The notes: generated by a model not told the origin, from the sequence alone. A stretch of DNA of 64,000 nt from Bacteroidales bacterium (GCA_031275085.1 JAISPG010000056.1:1-64000), one strand, 5' to 3'. Positions 44,909-53,221 are shown, counted from the stretch's first letter. Translations and numbers: made by a program.

Positions 44909-46246
44909 ATGGGTAGAATAAGAACTAATCGTCCTGTTGGCAGTTTCTTTTTGAGAAAAGATTTGAAACCAAATAAAGAAGGTAAGAATGAGATTTATAT
45001 TAGATATTATCTTAAAAGAATGCCTGCTAAGTCTCCTACAACTGTATGGGTGTATGAAAAGGATTGGGATGAGATTAACCAAAGAATAAAAAAATCAGAG
45101 TCTCAACATGTACGCTTAAACAACATGTTGGATAAAAGGAGAAATGAAATTGATACTTTATTATTAGAGTTTTCAGGGAACTTAACTATTGATATTCTTC
45201 GCTCAATGGTAATAGGAACTTATAACCAAGAAAAGAAAAATGATGAAATAGACTTTATTCAATATACCCTTGACCATTTAGAACATCAATATAAATCAGG
45301 CAAATTAGCATTTAGCACATTGAAGAATGCTAAGAACTATATGAATACTTTCAAAAAGTTCGTCAAGAGGAAAACAAAGCAGGATGTTTTACCTATGAAA
45401 GAATTGACTGATACGATTGTAGATGATTATATTACATACAGACAGGAGGAAAGAGAAAATAGCAATGAGAGCATCAATAAAACACTAACTCCAATTATCA
45501 AAGCAGCAAAAAAAGCATCTGCCAATGGATATATAAAACAAAGTTTATCCGCATTGTTGGAAGAAAAATATTTGATTATTAAACCTGATATTTCGCAAGA
45601 AGAAAACATTAAAGAGGAAGACGATGTAAAATATTTAACAGAAGAACAATTGCAGCTTTTCTTAGACTTGTATGACACTGTGAAATATGATAGAACTCGT
45701 GAATACATGGATATGTTTTTATTTTCTTTTCATTCCTGTGGGCTTCGTTTTTCAGACCTACTTACCTTGCGTTGGGATCACATTGATTGGGAGAAAAAAG
45801 AAATCAATAAGATATTTTACAAAGGAAGTGTTCCTCATTGCACCCCTCTCACTGATGCAGCACTGAAAATTTTAGATGTTTGGAAAAATAAGAATTACAA
45901 TGCTCGTTTTGTTTTTAATTTACTCCCTGAAGATTTTGATTTAAAAGACAAAGAAGAGTTGGAGCGTATGCGCATCAATAAAAATACACCCTTAAAAACC
46001 TCTTTAATGAGTATTGGTTATAAAATGGATTTGCCCTTCAATTTAACAATTCACGTTGCCCGCCATACCTTTGCAGTAATGGCATTGAATAAAAATGATG
46101 TGTCATTGCATATAATCAGTAAAATATTGGCACATAGCTCAATCATGGTTACAGAAAAAGTATATGCCAAATTTTTGCCTGAAACCATTGATGATGAAGT
46201 CAAACGAAAGCTATCATTTGACTTTATGCCTAAAACATTGAAATAG
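44909..46246 (+). CDS. Tyrosine recombinase/integrase (Bacteroidota phage-integrase family)
   Basis: 445 residues. N-terminal arm-binding domain (about 10-60, SFFLRKDLKPNKEGKNEIYIRY), SAM-like core-binding domain (about 105-210), catalytic domain with Arg in SCGLRFSDLLTL (R280), HVARHT (H382, R385), HSS block and nucleophile Tyr419 in VYAKF. All catalytic residues are present. It would join the GCAACCCTTAAAT att sites. Convergent with, and directly abutting, the HTH gene. Belongs to the element. Confidence 0.93.
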   Translation: MGRIRTNRPVGSFFLRKDLKPNKEGKNEIYIRYYLKRMPAKSPTTVWVYEKDWDEINQRIKKSESQHVRLNNMLDKRRNEIDTLLLEFSGNLTIDILRSMVIGTYNQEKKNDEIDFIQYTLDHLEHQYKSGKLAFSTLKNAKNYMNTFKKFVKRKTKQDVLPMKELTDTIVDDYITYRQEERENSNESINKTLTPIIKAAKKASANGYIKQSLSALLEEKYLIIKPDISQEENIKEEDDVKYLTEEQLQLFLDLYDTVKYDRTREYMDMFLFSFHSCGLRFSDLLTLRWDHIDWEKKEINKIFYKGSVPHCTPLTDAALKILDVWKNKNYNARFVFNLLPEDFDLKDKEELERMRINKNTPLKTSLMSIGYKMDLPFNLTIHVARHTFAVMALNKNDVSLHIISKILAHSSIMVTEKVYAKFLPETIDDEVKRKLSFDFMPKTLK

Positions 46247-46537
46247 CTAATTGCTGAAGGCTGCATAATGGTTGCTTTTTAGGAACTCATCAATATCTTT
46301 TGAGGAGTACCAATATTTGTCTCCTTCCTGATGATAACCTAACTTCCCAAAATCTCTATATTTCTTAATCAACTTATCTCCAATGCCCAACAAAGACATT
46401 AATTCTTTGTTGGTGTAGATAAGTTTTTTATTATCAGAATTTTGCTTGTTTGTCAGAACCTTTATCTGATTTTGCATTTCAGAGATTTGAGATAATAATA
46501 AATTAATTTTTTCTGTTTCAACCAATTCATAACTCAT
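46247..46537 (-). CDS. Excisionase-like helix-turn-helix protein
   Basis: 96 residues: an N-terminal coiled-coil (ETEKINLLLSQISEMQNQIKVL) and a MerR/excisionase-type winged HTH (LIYTNKELMSLLGIGDKLIKKYRDFGKLGYHQEGDKYWYSSKDIDEFLKS). Such proteins commonly accompany Bacteroidota tyrosine integrases and direct excision or regulate it. The gene ends exactly where the integrase ends, tail to tail with no spacer. Confidence 0.75.
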   Translation of the reverse strand: MSYELVETEKINLLLSQISEMQNQIKVLTNKQNSDNKKLIYTNKELMSLLGIGDKLIKKYRDFGKLGYHQEGDKYWYSSKDIDEFLKSNHYAAFSN

Positions 46538-46842
46538 TGGATTTTAGAATTTGAAATGTGCTTTTGCACTTATTGTCAAAGCCCTACTTTTAAACTTAAA
46601 AGATAGTTTGGATAGCTTCTAAGTCAAATATATATTCTTGGTTTTCAAATCCCAAATTTTAGAAGACAAATATTTTACCCCATCCCCCCTGAACCTATGT
46701 ATCCAAAATTGAACCATTTCATTGAACCACCTTGATATATATACCAAAGGCTTGTATACATTCATATCTCCCCAAAAAACAGGAGTTGAAAAATTAAGTC
46801 CACAATATTGAACTATATTGAATTACAATGAATTATATGTTT
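46538..46842. other. Non-coding region between HTH gene and 46843 gene
   Basis: 305 bases. It contains the 19-bp motif AAATATATATTCTTGGTTT at 46626-46644 (repeated with one change at 48227-48245), a small GTGC-TTTT-GCAC hairpin near 46559-46572, and otherwise AT-rich DNA. Confidence 0.5.
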
Positions 46843-47154
46843 TTATTGTATGTTTTCAACTTCTATAACATCTTGACATACTTCTATGAAATCTCTCAAT
46901 AGCTCTCTGTCATTCTTACCAAATTTTTCCATGTACTCATGGGATTTATTATAAAAACCTTCATCAGAAAAAGCATCATTCAGAAATTTGCAATAATCCT
47001 CATCTTTCAGATACTCTATGATTTCTGAGAATATTTTATTATTTCTAAATTGGTTGGAGAATGGAAAGTGAAGGCTATGCTTGAACATGCTTATCGCATT
47101 ATCCTGAATTTCTTTTTTCCTATCTTTATTATACATGTATACAATATTTTCCAT
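46843..47154 (-). CDS. Hypothetical small acidic element protein
   Basis: 103 residues, mainly helical and charged (KDRKKEIQDNAISMFKHSLHF, EYMEKFGKNDRELLRDFIEVCQDVIEVE). No signal peptide or membrane segment, no recognised family. It follows the winged-helix gene by 25 bp on the same strand and is probably co-transcribed with it. Real-gene support: good start, spacing and codon content. Confidence 0.55.
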   Translation of the reverse strand: MENIVYMYNKDRKKEIQDNAISMFKHSLHFPFSNQFRNNKIFSEIIEYLKDEDYCKFLNDAFSDEGFYNKSHEYMEKFGKNDRELLRDFIEVCQDVIEVENIQ

Positions 47155-47179
47155 TTTATTTCATTTGGTTATCAGTCAA

Positions 47180-48103
47180 TTATGCCATTTTTTCTTTTTT
47201 ATATTTCTCCATGTTCAATTTCATTACTTTCCAAATGACTTCATTGTTTCTAATATAATTAGAATATTTCTTTTCCATTTTCTCCATTCTCTCACTTGTC
47301 CAAATCTCGTGAGATGATATAACGTCTTCTACCTTTTTTATAAATTCCCTGTTGGTTAATATCTCAGGAATACACTGTTCTTTTGTTGCTATATTTTCAC
47401 TTGGTGCCATTTTCAACTCTCCTTTGGTAATTGTGATAGGCTCTTGAGTTAGAGTGGCACCAATGGCTTTATTTTGATTCATTTTTGATTTCAGTTTCTC
47501 TACCTCCCTCTGTTGGAACTCAGCCATCAATTTAATGGATTCTTCTCTTTGAAGTTTATCCAATGCTTCATTGGCTTTTATATTATTTTGCCTTTCAATT
47601 TCTGCAGGAGTTAAAGCAGTTGGTACTTCTTCTTGCTTTTCGTTATCAGGGTCAACCTGTTCATTTCTATTTTTTGTTGGAATTGGAAATATTTGATTGA
47701 TGTAGTCTATTCGTTCTCTCCTTTTCATATCATTTAGCTTGGATACAATTTTCTCCAATTGCAGCATATTGAATTGATATTCATTTTTTCCATTTGCATT
47801 GTTTTCTTCTTTGGTTCTTTTCTTGCTAATCAATCCTATTTTTTCCAATTGTGCTAATCTCAGCAATAGAGATTTTTTGCCTATCTGTGTATCATATATC
47901 AATTCATTGATGGAGATTTGGAATTTTATATTATTGGTTGGATTGCCATCTTTTTTTGCTTTATTGTATTCCAATTGGTCTATGCTTCTCAATTTGAATA
48001 ATAACTTGAACATTGTTGCATCTTTGATAACAGTTAAGTTATTGTCAAAGTAAGTTCTCAGGGTTTGTTGTGTGGTTGGAGTACCATTTTTTACATTCAT
48101 CAT
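47180..48103 (-). CDS. Winged-helix-like element protein (paralog of 61561 gene)
   Basis: 307 residues. The N-terminal ~115 residues resemble a MarR/replication-initiator-type winged helix: LTVIKDATMFKLLFKL, ISINELIYDTQIGKKSLLLRLAQLEKIGLI. This matches the N-terminal part of the 61561 gene product (LTVIKDSLLFKVLVKL, YSLNEFRLDLQIGKATLVRKFEKLEQL) and the following RIDYINQIF parallels RVEHINTML. The middle is a charged coiled-coil (EKLKSKMNQNK), the C-terminus is basic. Likely a DNA-binding regulator or plasmid-type initiator of the element; exact role unknown. Confidence 0.65.
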   Translation of the reverse strand: MMNVKNGTPTTQQTLRTYFDNNLTVIKDATMFKLLFKLRSIDQLEYNKAKKDGNPTNNIKFQISINELIYDTQIGKKSLLLRLAQLEKIGLISKKRTKEENNANGKNEYQFNMLQLEKIVSKLNDMKRRERIDYINQIFPIPTKNRNEQVDPDNEKQEEVPTALTPAEIERQNNIKANEALDKLQREESIKLMAEFQQREVEKLKSKMNQNKAIGATLTQEPITITKGELKMAPSENIATKEQCIPEILTNREFIKKVEDVISSHEIWTSERMEKMEKKYSNYIRNNEVIWKVMKLNMEKYKKEKMA

Positions 48104-48548
48104 TTTCTATTTTATCATTTTATTAATTTTCATCATTTCATTTTTTTAATTGGAAGAGGGAAGCAAATAGAAATGATGAAATGCTTCACTTCCCCTTTCT
48201 ACTTTCCAATTTACTTAAATATATATTTTTGGTTTGACATTTTCAAGATTTAAGAATCAAATTTCCTTTTATTTTAAATTATATATTTTAATTATTTATA
48301 TTATATTTATTTAATCTATAGTTATTTATTGTTGTAGCTCTGAGGAACTACCCCCTTGTATCAGGAAAAATACTAACCCTTAGTGTCAATTACCATAGTG
48401 CCATCTTGAAACTATATCTTCTCTCATTCATAGATTTTTATCTGTTTAATTATTCCAACTAATTATTATCATTTTTCCCAACAGAGAACTATTTATTAAT
48501 AAATATCAATATGGTTTGATATATTTCAATAAATAAGAAAAAAAATGA
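48104..48548. other. Non-coding divergent region of element
   Basis: 445 bases between divergent genes. Contains clustered TCATTTT/TCATTTC motifs at 48104-48145, an imperfect inverted repeat with GGGAAGC and GCTTCACTTCCC near 48156-48195, and the second copy of the AAATATATATTTTTGGTTT motif at 48227-48245. The remaining part is very AT-rich. Could hold an origin or operator; no gene seen. Confidence 0.5.
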
Positions 48549-48554
48549 ATGAAT

Positions 48555-48740
48555 ATGGCTAAGAGACAGTTTAGAAATGGAACAAGCGAAGAAACTAAGC
48601 AACTACAAAGCATTAGAAAGCAAGGAGTAAATAATCCCAACTACAATAAAGAAAGAAATCAGGAGACGAAAGATAAAATATCAGCCAAACTCAAGGCTTA
48701 TTGGGCTTCTTTGCCCTCAAAGGATGAAAATAATGGGTAA
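48555..48740 (+). CDS. Small NUMOD3-like DNA-binding protein
   Basis: 61 residues from ATG 48555 (an in-frame ATG at 48549 adds two). Lys/Arg/Asn-rich with GTSEETKQLQSIRKQGVNNPNY and NQETKDKISAKLKAYW, resembling the NUMOD3 modular DNA-binding repeat ('SEETK.KiS...kG.kNp.yGk...') normally found in HNH or GIY-YIG homing endonucleases. No nuclease domain is attached here. Could be a small regulator or a remnant. Confidence 0.5.
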   Translation: MAKRQFRNGTSEETKQLQSIRKQGVNNPNYNKERNQETKDKISAKLKAYWASLPSKDENNG

Positions 48741-48939
48741 ATTATAGAGAGATAAAGGCTTGCTTGAGACACGTTCATTATGCAAAGTATATTTTCATTT
48801 ATATTTTCTTCAACAATATTATTATCAGTAATTTAAGTGGTATTTTTTGGGCTAAAAAAGTGAGAGTTTCCCTATGTACAACCCTTATACATGGCTTAGT
48901 CGTTTATACCTCTGATATTTCTGAAAAAAAATCAGAATT

Positions 48940-49194
48940 TCATTTTTTATTTAATATACTTTGCTTGGGTTTGGCTAATAATATCCCCCTCCTGATTATA
49001 ACCTGTTTATTTTGATATGGTTTCTCAGGGGATAAACCATAGTTCCTTAGAGAACCAAAGCTAATTCCAATATCTTCTTTTTTGAAATGTTCATAGATAT
49101 TAGCCATACTTCCAAAATAAAAATGTTTATCATTTTCTTTTAGATACAGATGAATGACTGTCCTTTCTTGCTTTTCAGTTTTTTTCTCTTCCAT
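48940..49194 (-). CDS. Hypothetical small basic element protein
   Basis: 84 residues starting MEEKKTEKQERTVIHLYL at ATG 49194; a longer frame to 49239 would run through the promoter and is rejected. Features: HFYFGSMANIYEHFKKEDIGISFGSLRNYGLS, which looks like a small HTH or wHTH module, and a basic tail. No family recognised. Divergent from the 49321 gene, sharing its operator region. Confidence 0.6.
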   Translation of the reverse strand: MEEKKTEKQERTVIHLYLKENDKHFYFGSMANIYEHFKKEDIGISFGSLRNYGLSPEKPYQNKQVIIRRGILLAKPKQSILNKK

Positions 49195-49208
49195 AGGAAT
49201 TGTTTTTG

Positions 49209-49298
49209 CAAAGCTAAGAATAATATTGCATAAATTCAATCATTGTCATATTTTTAACTAAAATCATTTGCATATATTGAATGATTGTCATACCTTTG
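49209..49298. promoter_or_regulatory. Divergent promoter pair with repeated TGTCATA operator
   Basis: Plus strand: TTTG at 49267-49270, 20-bp spacer, TACCTTTG at 49291-49298 for the 49321 gene. Minus strand: TAGCTTTG at 49216-49209 with ATTG 20 bp upstream for the 49194 gene. The boxes AATCATTGTCATA (49238-49250) and AATGATTGTCATA (49280-49292) overlap the -33 region of one promoter and the -7 box of the other. Confidence 0.65.
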
Positions 49299-49320
49299 AT
49301 GTGTAATAAATAATCTCAAT

Positions 49321-49656
49321 ATGAAAGCAATACAAATTAGTTCAAGCAATGTAGCAAGAAATACAGTTAAATGTCTAAATCATTCAATGGATGTTCCAAC
49401 TTCATTAGGTAAAGGTTTTATGTTGGAAACTTTAAAGAGAAGAATGATGAGAGGGGAAGTAGTAAAATTTTGCTACCAAAAACTGAATGGCGAAATTCGT
49501 TATGCAGTTGGAACTCTTCAGTCTGACACAGTAGAAGCAAACACAACAGGAACAGGGATTCCTAAAAGATTTTGTGGGATGTTTGCTTACCTCGACCTTC
49601 AAAAAATGCAATGGAGAGGTTTTAAGGAAGAAAGATTGATTGGTATAGTAGATTAA
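49321..49656 (+). CDS. DUF2693-like SH3 beta-barrel small protein
   Basis: 111 residues. The core MRRGEVVKFCYQKLNGEIRYAVGTL (residues about 43-67) followed by an aromatic-rich end (FAYLDLQKMQWRGFKEERLIGIV) is characteristic of the DUF2693 SH3-fold proteins widespread on Bacteroidota mobile elements and phages. Function unknown; possibly DNA- or protein-binding. It has its own promoter and a double-hairpin terminator, so it is monocistronic. Confidence 0.7.
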   Translation: MKAIQISSSNVARNTVKCLNHSMDVPTSLGKGFMLETLKRRMMRGEVVKFCYQKLNGEIRYAVGTLQSDTVEANTTGTGIPKRFCGMFAYLDLQKMQWRGFKEERLIGIVD

Positions 49657-49670
49657 TTCATAGATTTTGG

Positions 49671-49740
49671 GGGGTGTTCCACAATGGGACACCCTATTGT
49701 ATATAGTTTCAGGTGGAGTATATCTCCACCTTTTTTATTT
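49671..49740 (+). terminator. Double-hairpin terminator
   Basis: First stem GGGTGTTCC / GGGACACCC (49672-49694); second stem GGTGGAG / CTCCACC with TATAT loop (49712-49730) followed by TTTTTT. The second is a classical intrinsic terminator. Confidence 0.8.
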
Positions 49741-49795
49741 TACATTACAATGATTAATCAAATGTCATGTTATTAACTTTATTTAGCTCAAGATA

Positions 49796-49827
49796 ATTGC
49801 ACATATTAATTATATGTCATAAATTTG
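49796..49827 (+). promoter_or_regulatory. Promoter with TGTCATA box (ATTG-N20-TAAATTTG)
   Basis: -7 TAAATTTG at 49820-49827, ATTG at 49796-49799 with 20-bp spacing, 30 bases before the 49858 gene. TGTCATA overlaps the -7 box exactly as at 49286-49292, and another TGTCATGTTATTAACT lies about 50 bp upstream, paralleling TGTCATATTTTTAACT of the 49321 promoter. Confidence 0.55.
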
Positions 49828-49857
49828 CAGTGTAATTAATAATTAAACAAATAAGCA

Positions 49858-50058
49858 ATGGCAACAATAAACAAATACAATAATCCTTATAAGGTGATGG
49901 CTTCGGGTAGTGGTTGGGGTTTATGGAAAATGGATGAAGAAAGTAATAACTACTATAAAGTAGAGAGCTTTGGCGGTCGTTCTTGGGATAGAATCAGAGC
50001 ATTGGAAGCAATGTTTAAGTTGAATGGTTGGAATATTCCTGTTGGTGGTTTACGTTAA
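49858..50058 (+). CDS. Hypothetical small element protein
   Basis: 66 residues, MATINKYNNPYKVMASGSGWGLWKMD..., aromatic/glycine-rich at the start and a short helix IRALEAMFKLNGW at the end. No family recognised. A matched promoter with the shared TGTCATA operator supports it as a real gene. The next gene starts 11 bp after its stop. Confidence 0.6.
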   Translation: MATINKYNNPYKVMASGSGWGLWKMDEESNNYYKVESFGGRSWDRIRALEAMFKLNGWNIPVGGLR

Positions 50059-50069
50059 AATACAATATT

Positions 50070-50384
50070 ATGGAAATGGCAAAATACATTTACTCAATTT
50101 TGAGAAGTCAGTTAAATATTATTTGGAGTTGGGGCTTCAATAGTCCTACAGCATTATCCAATGGGTTAATGTTCAAAGTTCAGGGATTCATTTTCAAAGG
50201 ATGGGTTAAGATTATATATAATGAGGGAAGTGATTTATTTGATATTACTCTTCTTTCTTACAAAATGGAAATCCAAAAAGAGATTGAAGGAGTGTTCTTT
50301 GATGAGTTGATAAATGTCATTGATACCAATGTGGAAAAAGTAAGGGATTACGAAAATAGAGTAAAACAAGAATATTTTTCTTAG
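50070..50384 (+). CDS. Hypothetical small element protein
   Basis: 104 residues from ATG 50070 (MEMAKYIYSILRSQLNIIWSWG); a longer frame from 50028 overlaps the preceding gene and is rejected. It has beta-rich GLMFKVQGFIFKGWVKIIYN and a charged helical end EIEGVFFDELINVIDTNVEKV. No family recognised, though small proteins of this look are frequent on Bacteroidota elements. Likely co-transcribed with the 49858 gene. Confidence 0.6.
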   Translation: MEMAKYIYSILRSQLNIIWSWGFNSPTALSNGLMFKVQGFIFKGWVKIIYNEGSDLFDITLLSYKMEIQKEIEGVFFDELINVIDTNVEKVRDYENRVKQEYFS

Positions 50385-50391
50385 CAAAAAC

Positions 50392-50437
50392 AGCAACTTA
50401 CATTTATTGAATGTTCGTTCAGCATTTGTAAGTTGCT
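50392..50437. repeat. Perfect 11-bp inverted repeat upstream of serine recombinase
   Basis: AGCAACTTACA (50392-50402) and TGTAAGTTGCT (50427-50437) separated by 24 bases that hold a further inner dyad TGAA-TGTTCG-TTCA. No T-run follows. It begins 8 bp after one gene and ends 15 bp before the recombinase ATG; may be a res-like site, operator or transcript hairpin. Confidence 0.6.
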
Positions 50438-50452
50438 CCAAAATCCAACAAA

Positions 50453-51130
50453 ATGAAAACATATATTGCCTATCTGAGACAATCTACTTCCAAGCAGGAA
50501 CAAAGTGGCTTGGGTGTCGAAGCTCAAAGAGAAATTATAAACAATCATCTTAAAAATGCTCCAATTATCAATGAGTTTGTTGAAACTGAAACAGGGAAAA
50601 GAAATGATAGACCTAAACTGATGGAGGCTTTGGCTCAATGCAGAAAAACCAATTCAGTCTTAGTAGTGGCAAAGTTGGATAGGCTTTCAAGAAATGTGGC
50701 TTTCACTTCAAAACTGTTGGAAAATGATGTTGAAATTTTATTCTGTGATTTTCCTGAGGCAAACAGGCTTATTCTCCATATTATTAGCTCTATTGCTGAA
50801 TATGAAGCAAATCTTATCTCTATGCGCACCCGCCAATCTTTACAGGCTAAAAAAGCAAGGGGCTGCAAATTGGGAAAATCTGAAAACCTGATGAATAAAC
50901 ATGTTCAGGCTATTCAAAACAGCAACAAAACCAACATTCAAAAGGCTGTAAATAATGACAATAACAAAAGGGCTGCTGCTCTTATCAAAGCGATGATTAA
51001 TGACAACAAATCTTTTGCTGAAATAACAAAATCCCTGAATTTACAGGGATTTAAGACAAGTCGAGGTTGCCAATTTCAAATCGTGCAGGTGCAAAGGATT
51101 TATGAGAAGTATTGTACTACTCCAATCTAA
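50453..51130 (+). CDS. Serine recombinase (resolvase/invertase family)
   Basis: 225 residues. Catalytic N-terminal domain with YLRQST (nucleophilic serine near residue 11), AQREIINNHL, LVVAKLDRLSRNV carrying the conserved Arg pair, and ISSIAEYEANLISMRTRQSLQAKKARGCKLG; C-terminal HTH-like part (SFAEITKSLNLQGFKTSRG). Length and layout fit small resolvases or DNA invertases. Its 3' end overlaps the convergent WG-repeat gene by 14 bp. May resolve or invert DNA within the element; the inverted repeat just upstream is a candidate site. Confidence 0.88.
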   Translation: MKTYIAYLRQSTSKQEQSGLGVEAQREIINNHLKNAPIINEFVETETGKRNDRPKLMEALAQCRKTNSVLVVAKLDRLSRNVAFTSKLLENDVEILFCDFPEANRLILHIISSIAEYEANLISMRTRQSLQAKKARGCKLGKSENLMNKHVQAIQNSNKTNIQKAVNNDNNKRAAALIKAMINDNKSFAEITKSLNLQGFKTSRGCQFQIVQVQRIYEKYCTTPI

Positions 51131-52739
51131 AATTGATTGGAAGTGTATAATAGACAGCTACATTTTGACCATTTTGTTTCCCTGCAATCCATTTGGGCAT
51201 AGATTTGATTACTCTAATAGCTTCCCTATCCAAATAAGAATCTAACGATTTAGTTATTGTTATATCAGATATTGTACCATCTCTATTCACAATAAAACGA
51301 ACTTTGACAGTTCCTTGAATTCCATTTTCTATTGCAATTGCAGGATATTTCAGATTTTGAGCAATAAATTTCATCATTTCTTTTTCTCCTCCTGAGAATT
51401 GAGGCATAATATCAACCTTTTCATAAATTTGATTATCATAAGTTGGAGCTTCTATTTCTACACCTTCATTTTCTTCATAATCATAATCTTCAGGTTCTAT
51501 ATGAGGAATACGAATATCTTCTAAACTTGGTTCATCAAAGGTATCATCCTCATAGATTTCAGGTTCTACAATATCCAAATCAGAAATGGGTGATACATCT
51601 TCTTCTTCGGAATAGGAGTATTCTTGGATATTATTTGCATCGAGTTCTAATACATGTTTCACAATCCCTTTTCCAATAAAATAACCTTCTCTGTCAATAA
51701 AACCTACTTGATCATTCCATTCCACTATGGTTAAACCTCCATTGAAAGCATTTGCATTATCAAGTATGCAGGGTATAACTTCTTTTCCTGTTTTATCAAC
51801 GAATCCATATTTCCCATTTTTTACTACTTGCGCTAATCCCTCTGAAAAACCATACGCATTATCATAAATACAAGGGATTACTTCTCTCCCTGTTTTATCA
51901 ATAAAACCGCATTTGTATTTCTTCTGAATAACTGCTAAATTCTCAGAAAAGGGATAAGCAGTAATTCCATCGAAACCATATTCATATATTTTTGGAATAA
52001 TTTCTTTTCCTTCCTTGTCAATAAAGCCATATTTACCTTTTTCCCCAACAAGAGCCAAGCCATCAGAGAAACTGCGTACATCAGTATAAACAAAAGGAAC
52101 AACTCCTTTTCCTGTTTTGTCAATGAACCCATATCTCAAATTGTCAATTGCCACACGTGCTAATCCCTCTGAAAAACTGTGTGCATCATCATAAATACAT
52201 GGGATTACTTCCTTTCCTGTTTTATCAATAAAGCCAAATTTGCCCTCTCTTCTAACACAAGCTAAACCCTCAGAGAAATTAAATGCTTGGTCATAAATAC
52301 AAGAAATAACTTCTTTCCCTGTTTTATCAATAAAACCATATTTCCATCTGCCTTGAACATCCCTTGTTATAGTTGCTAAATCTTCTGAGAAACGGGAGAT
52401 TTTTAAAACATTAGGCACATAAATAATTTCGCTCCCTTTTTTATCAATAAATCCCCATTTATTAGCATCATTCAGAATTATTGCAACACCATCAGAGAAA
52501 AGGCTAATCTCATCACATTCATACTTACATGGAACTATTTCTTTACCTGATAGGTTTATCAATCCATATTTTCCTCCTGAATTGACAAAAGCAACACCAT
52601 CTGAGAAATTTGAAAAAGAATCGTACTTCAATAGGGCTGCAGAAAGTTTTTCTCTATCAATTTTGTTGCTGTTGCAAGAAGTTATTATGATGGTACATAG
52701 GCACATCAACATAACTGCAAGTAAATTTTTGATTTTCAT
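51117..52739 (-). CDS. WG-repeat lipoprotein with C-terminal TonB-like domain
   Basis: 540 residues. Lipoprotein signal with ITSC lipobox. Residues about 40-355 contain nine or so WG/beta-strand repeats (forms of KYGFIDKTGKEVIPCIYDxAxxFSEGLA). An acidic linker (about 375-440) leads to a TonB C-terminal-like domain (LKYPAIAIENGIQGTVKVRFIVNRDGTISDITI...LPINFRL). The TonB-like end usually contacts outer-membrane receptors or works as a stand-alone partner. Last gene of the seven-gene secreted operon, 20 bp after the preceding one. Confidence 0.85.
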   Translation of the reverse strand: MKIKNLLAVMLMCLCTIIITSCNSNKIDREKLSAALLKYDSFSNFSDGVAFVNSGGKYGLINLSGKEIVPCKYECDEISLFSDGVAIILNDANKWGFIDKKGSEIIYVPNVLKISRFSEDLATITRDVQGRWKYGFIDKTGKEVISCIYDQAFNFSEGLACVRREGKFGFIDKTGKEVIPCIYDDAHSFSEGLARVAIDNLRYGFIDKTGKGVVPFVYTDVRSFSDGLALVGEKGKYGFIDKEGKEIIPKIYEYGFDGITAYPFSENLAVIQKKYKCGFIDKTGREVIPCIYDNAYGFSEGLAQVVKNGKYGFVDKTGKEVIPCILDNANAFNGGLTIVEWNDQVGFIDREGYFIGKGIVKHVLELDANNIQEYSYSEEEDVSPISDLDIVEPEIYEDDTFDEPSLEDIRIPHIEPEDYDYEENEGVEIEAPTYDNQIYEKVDIMPQFSGGEKEMMKFIAQNLKYPAIAIENGIQGTVKVRFIVNRDGTISDITITKSLDSYLDREAIRVIKSMPKWIAGKQNGQNVAVYYTLPINFRLE

Positions 52740-52759
52740 CTTTTTATGTGTTTGTTTTG

Positions 52760-53221
52760 CTATTCTATCTTTCTTGAATATATAAACACCATTTTGGTAG
52801 TGTCAGAGGGGATAAAATTGTTTAATAACTCCATCCCTTGAACAAAGCCAAAAGAATGTATTTTGTCTATTGTTTCAACTGTCACCTCTGTATTTTCTCC
52901 ATCTTTTGTTTCTGTGGTACGAATGATTAAGTCAGAAGTGGTGTTTGTTCCATTGACAAACTCACTTGCTTGTCTTAGTGCTTTTACTTGTGCCACCCTG
53001 AACATATCGCTTTCTTTTTTGTATTTACTTCTTTCTAAACTCAATACAGAAATAAAATAAGAATTGTCGTAATCCTCTACAATCTTTATTCCTTCAAATG
53101 CTGTTTGATTATACATCCTTTTGAGAAAATTTGCCAAAGAAGTTTTTTCTGTCGAGTAGTCTTGCGAGAAAACAGTAATGCAAACAAGCATTAATAAACT
53201 GATTGATAATAATTTTCTCAT
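52760..53221 (-). CDS. Exported small protein, FlgT/LPP20-like region
   Basis: 153 residues with a signal peptide (ends TVFSQ). The segment FRVAQVKALRQASEFVNGTNTTSD resembles the helix of FlgT-N/LPP20-type domains ('A...AL..lsefI.G'), the same theme found in the 452-residue gene of this operon. Ends VFIYSRKIE. Start overlaps the preceding stop by 4 bp (ATGA). Function unknown; likely periplasmic. Confidence 0.65.
   Translation of the reverse strand: MRKLLSISLLMLVCITVFSQDYSTEKTSLANFLKRMYNQTAFEGIKIVEDYDNSYFISVLSLERSKYKKESDMFRVAQVKALRQASEFVNGTNTTSDLIIRTTETKDGENTEVTVETIDKIHSFGFVQGMELLNNFIPSDTTKMVFIYSRKIE

Noticed and set aside
48764-49015. Open frame of 83 codons on the plus strand
   Set aside because: Lies antisense to the 48940-49194 gene, has hydrophobic low-complexity composition and no promoter or good start.
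50028-50069. Upstream extension of the 50070 gene
   Set aside because: It overlaps the 49858 gene in another frame; ATG 50070 gives a clean 11-bp gap.
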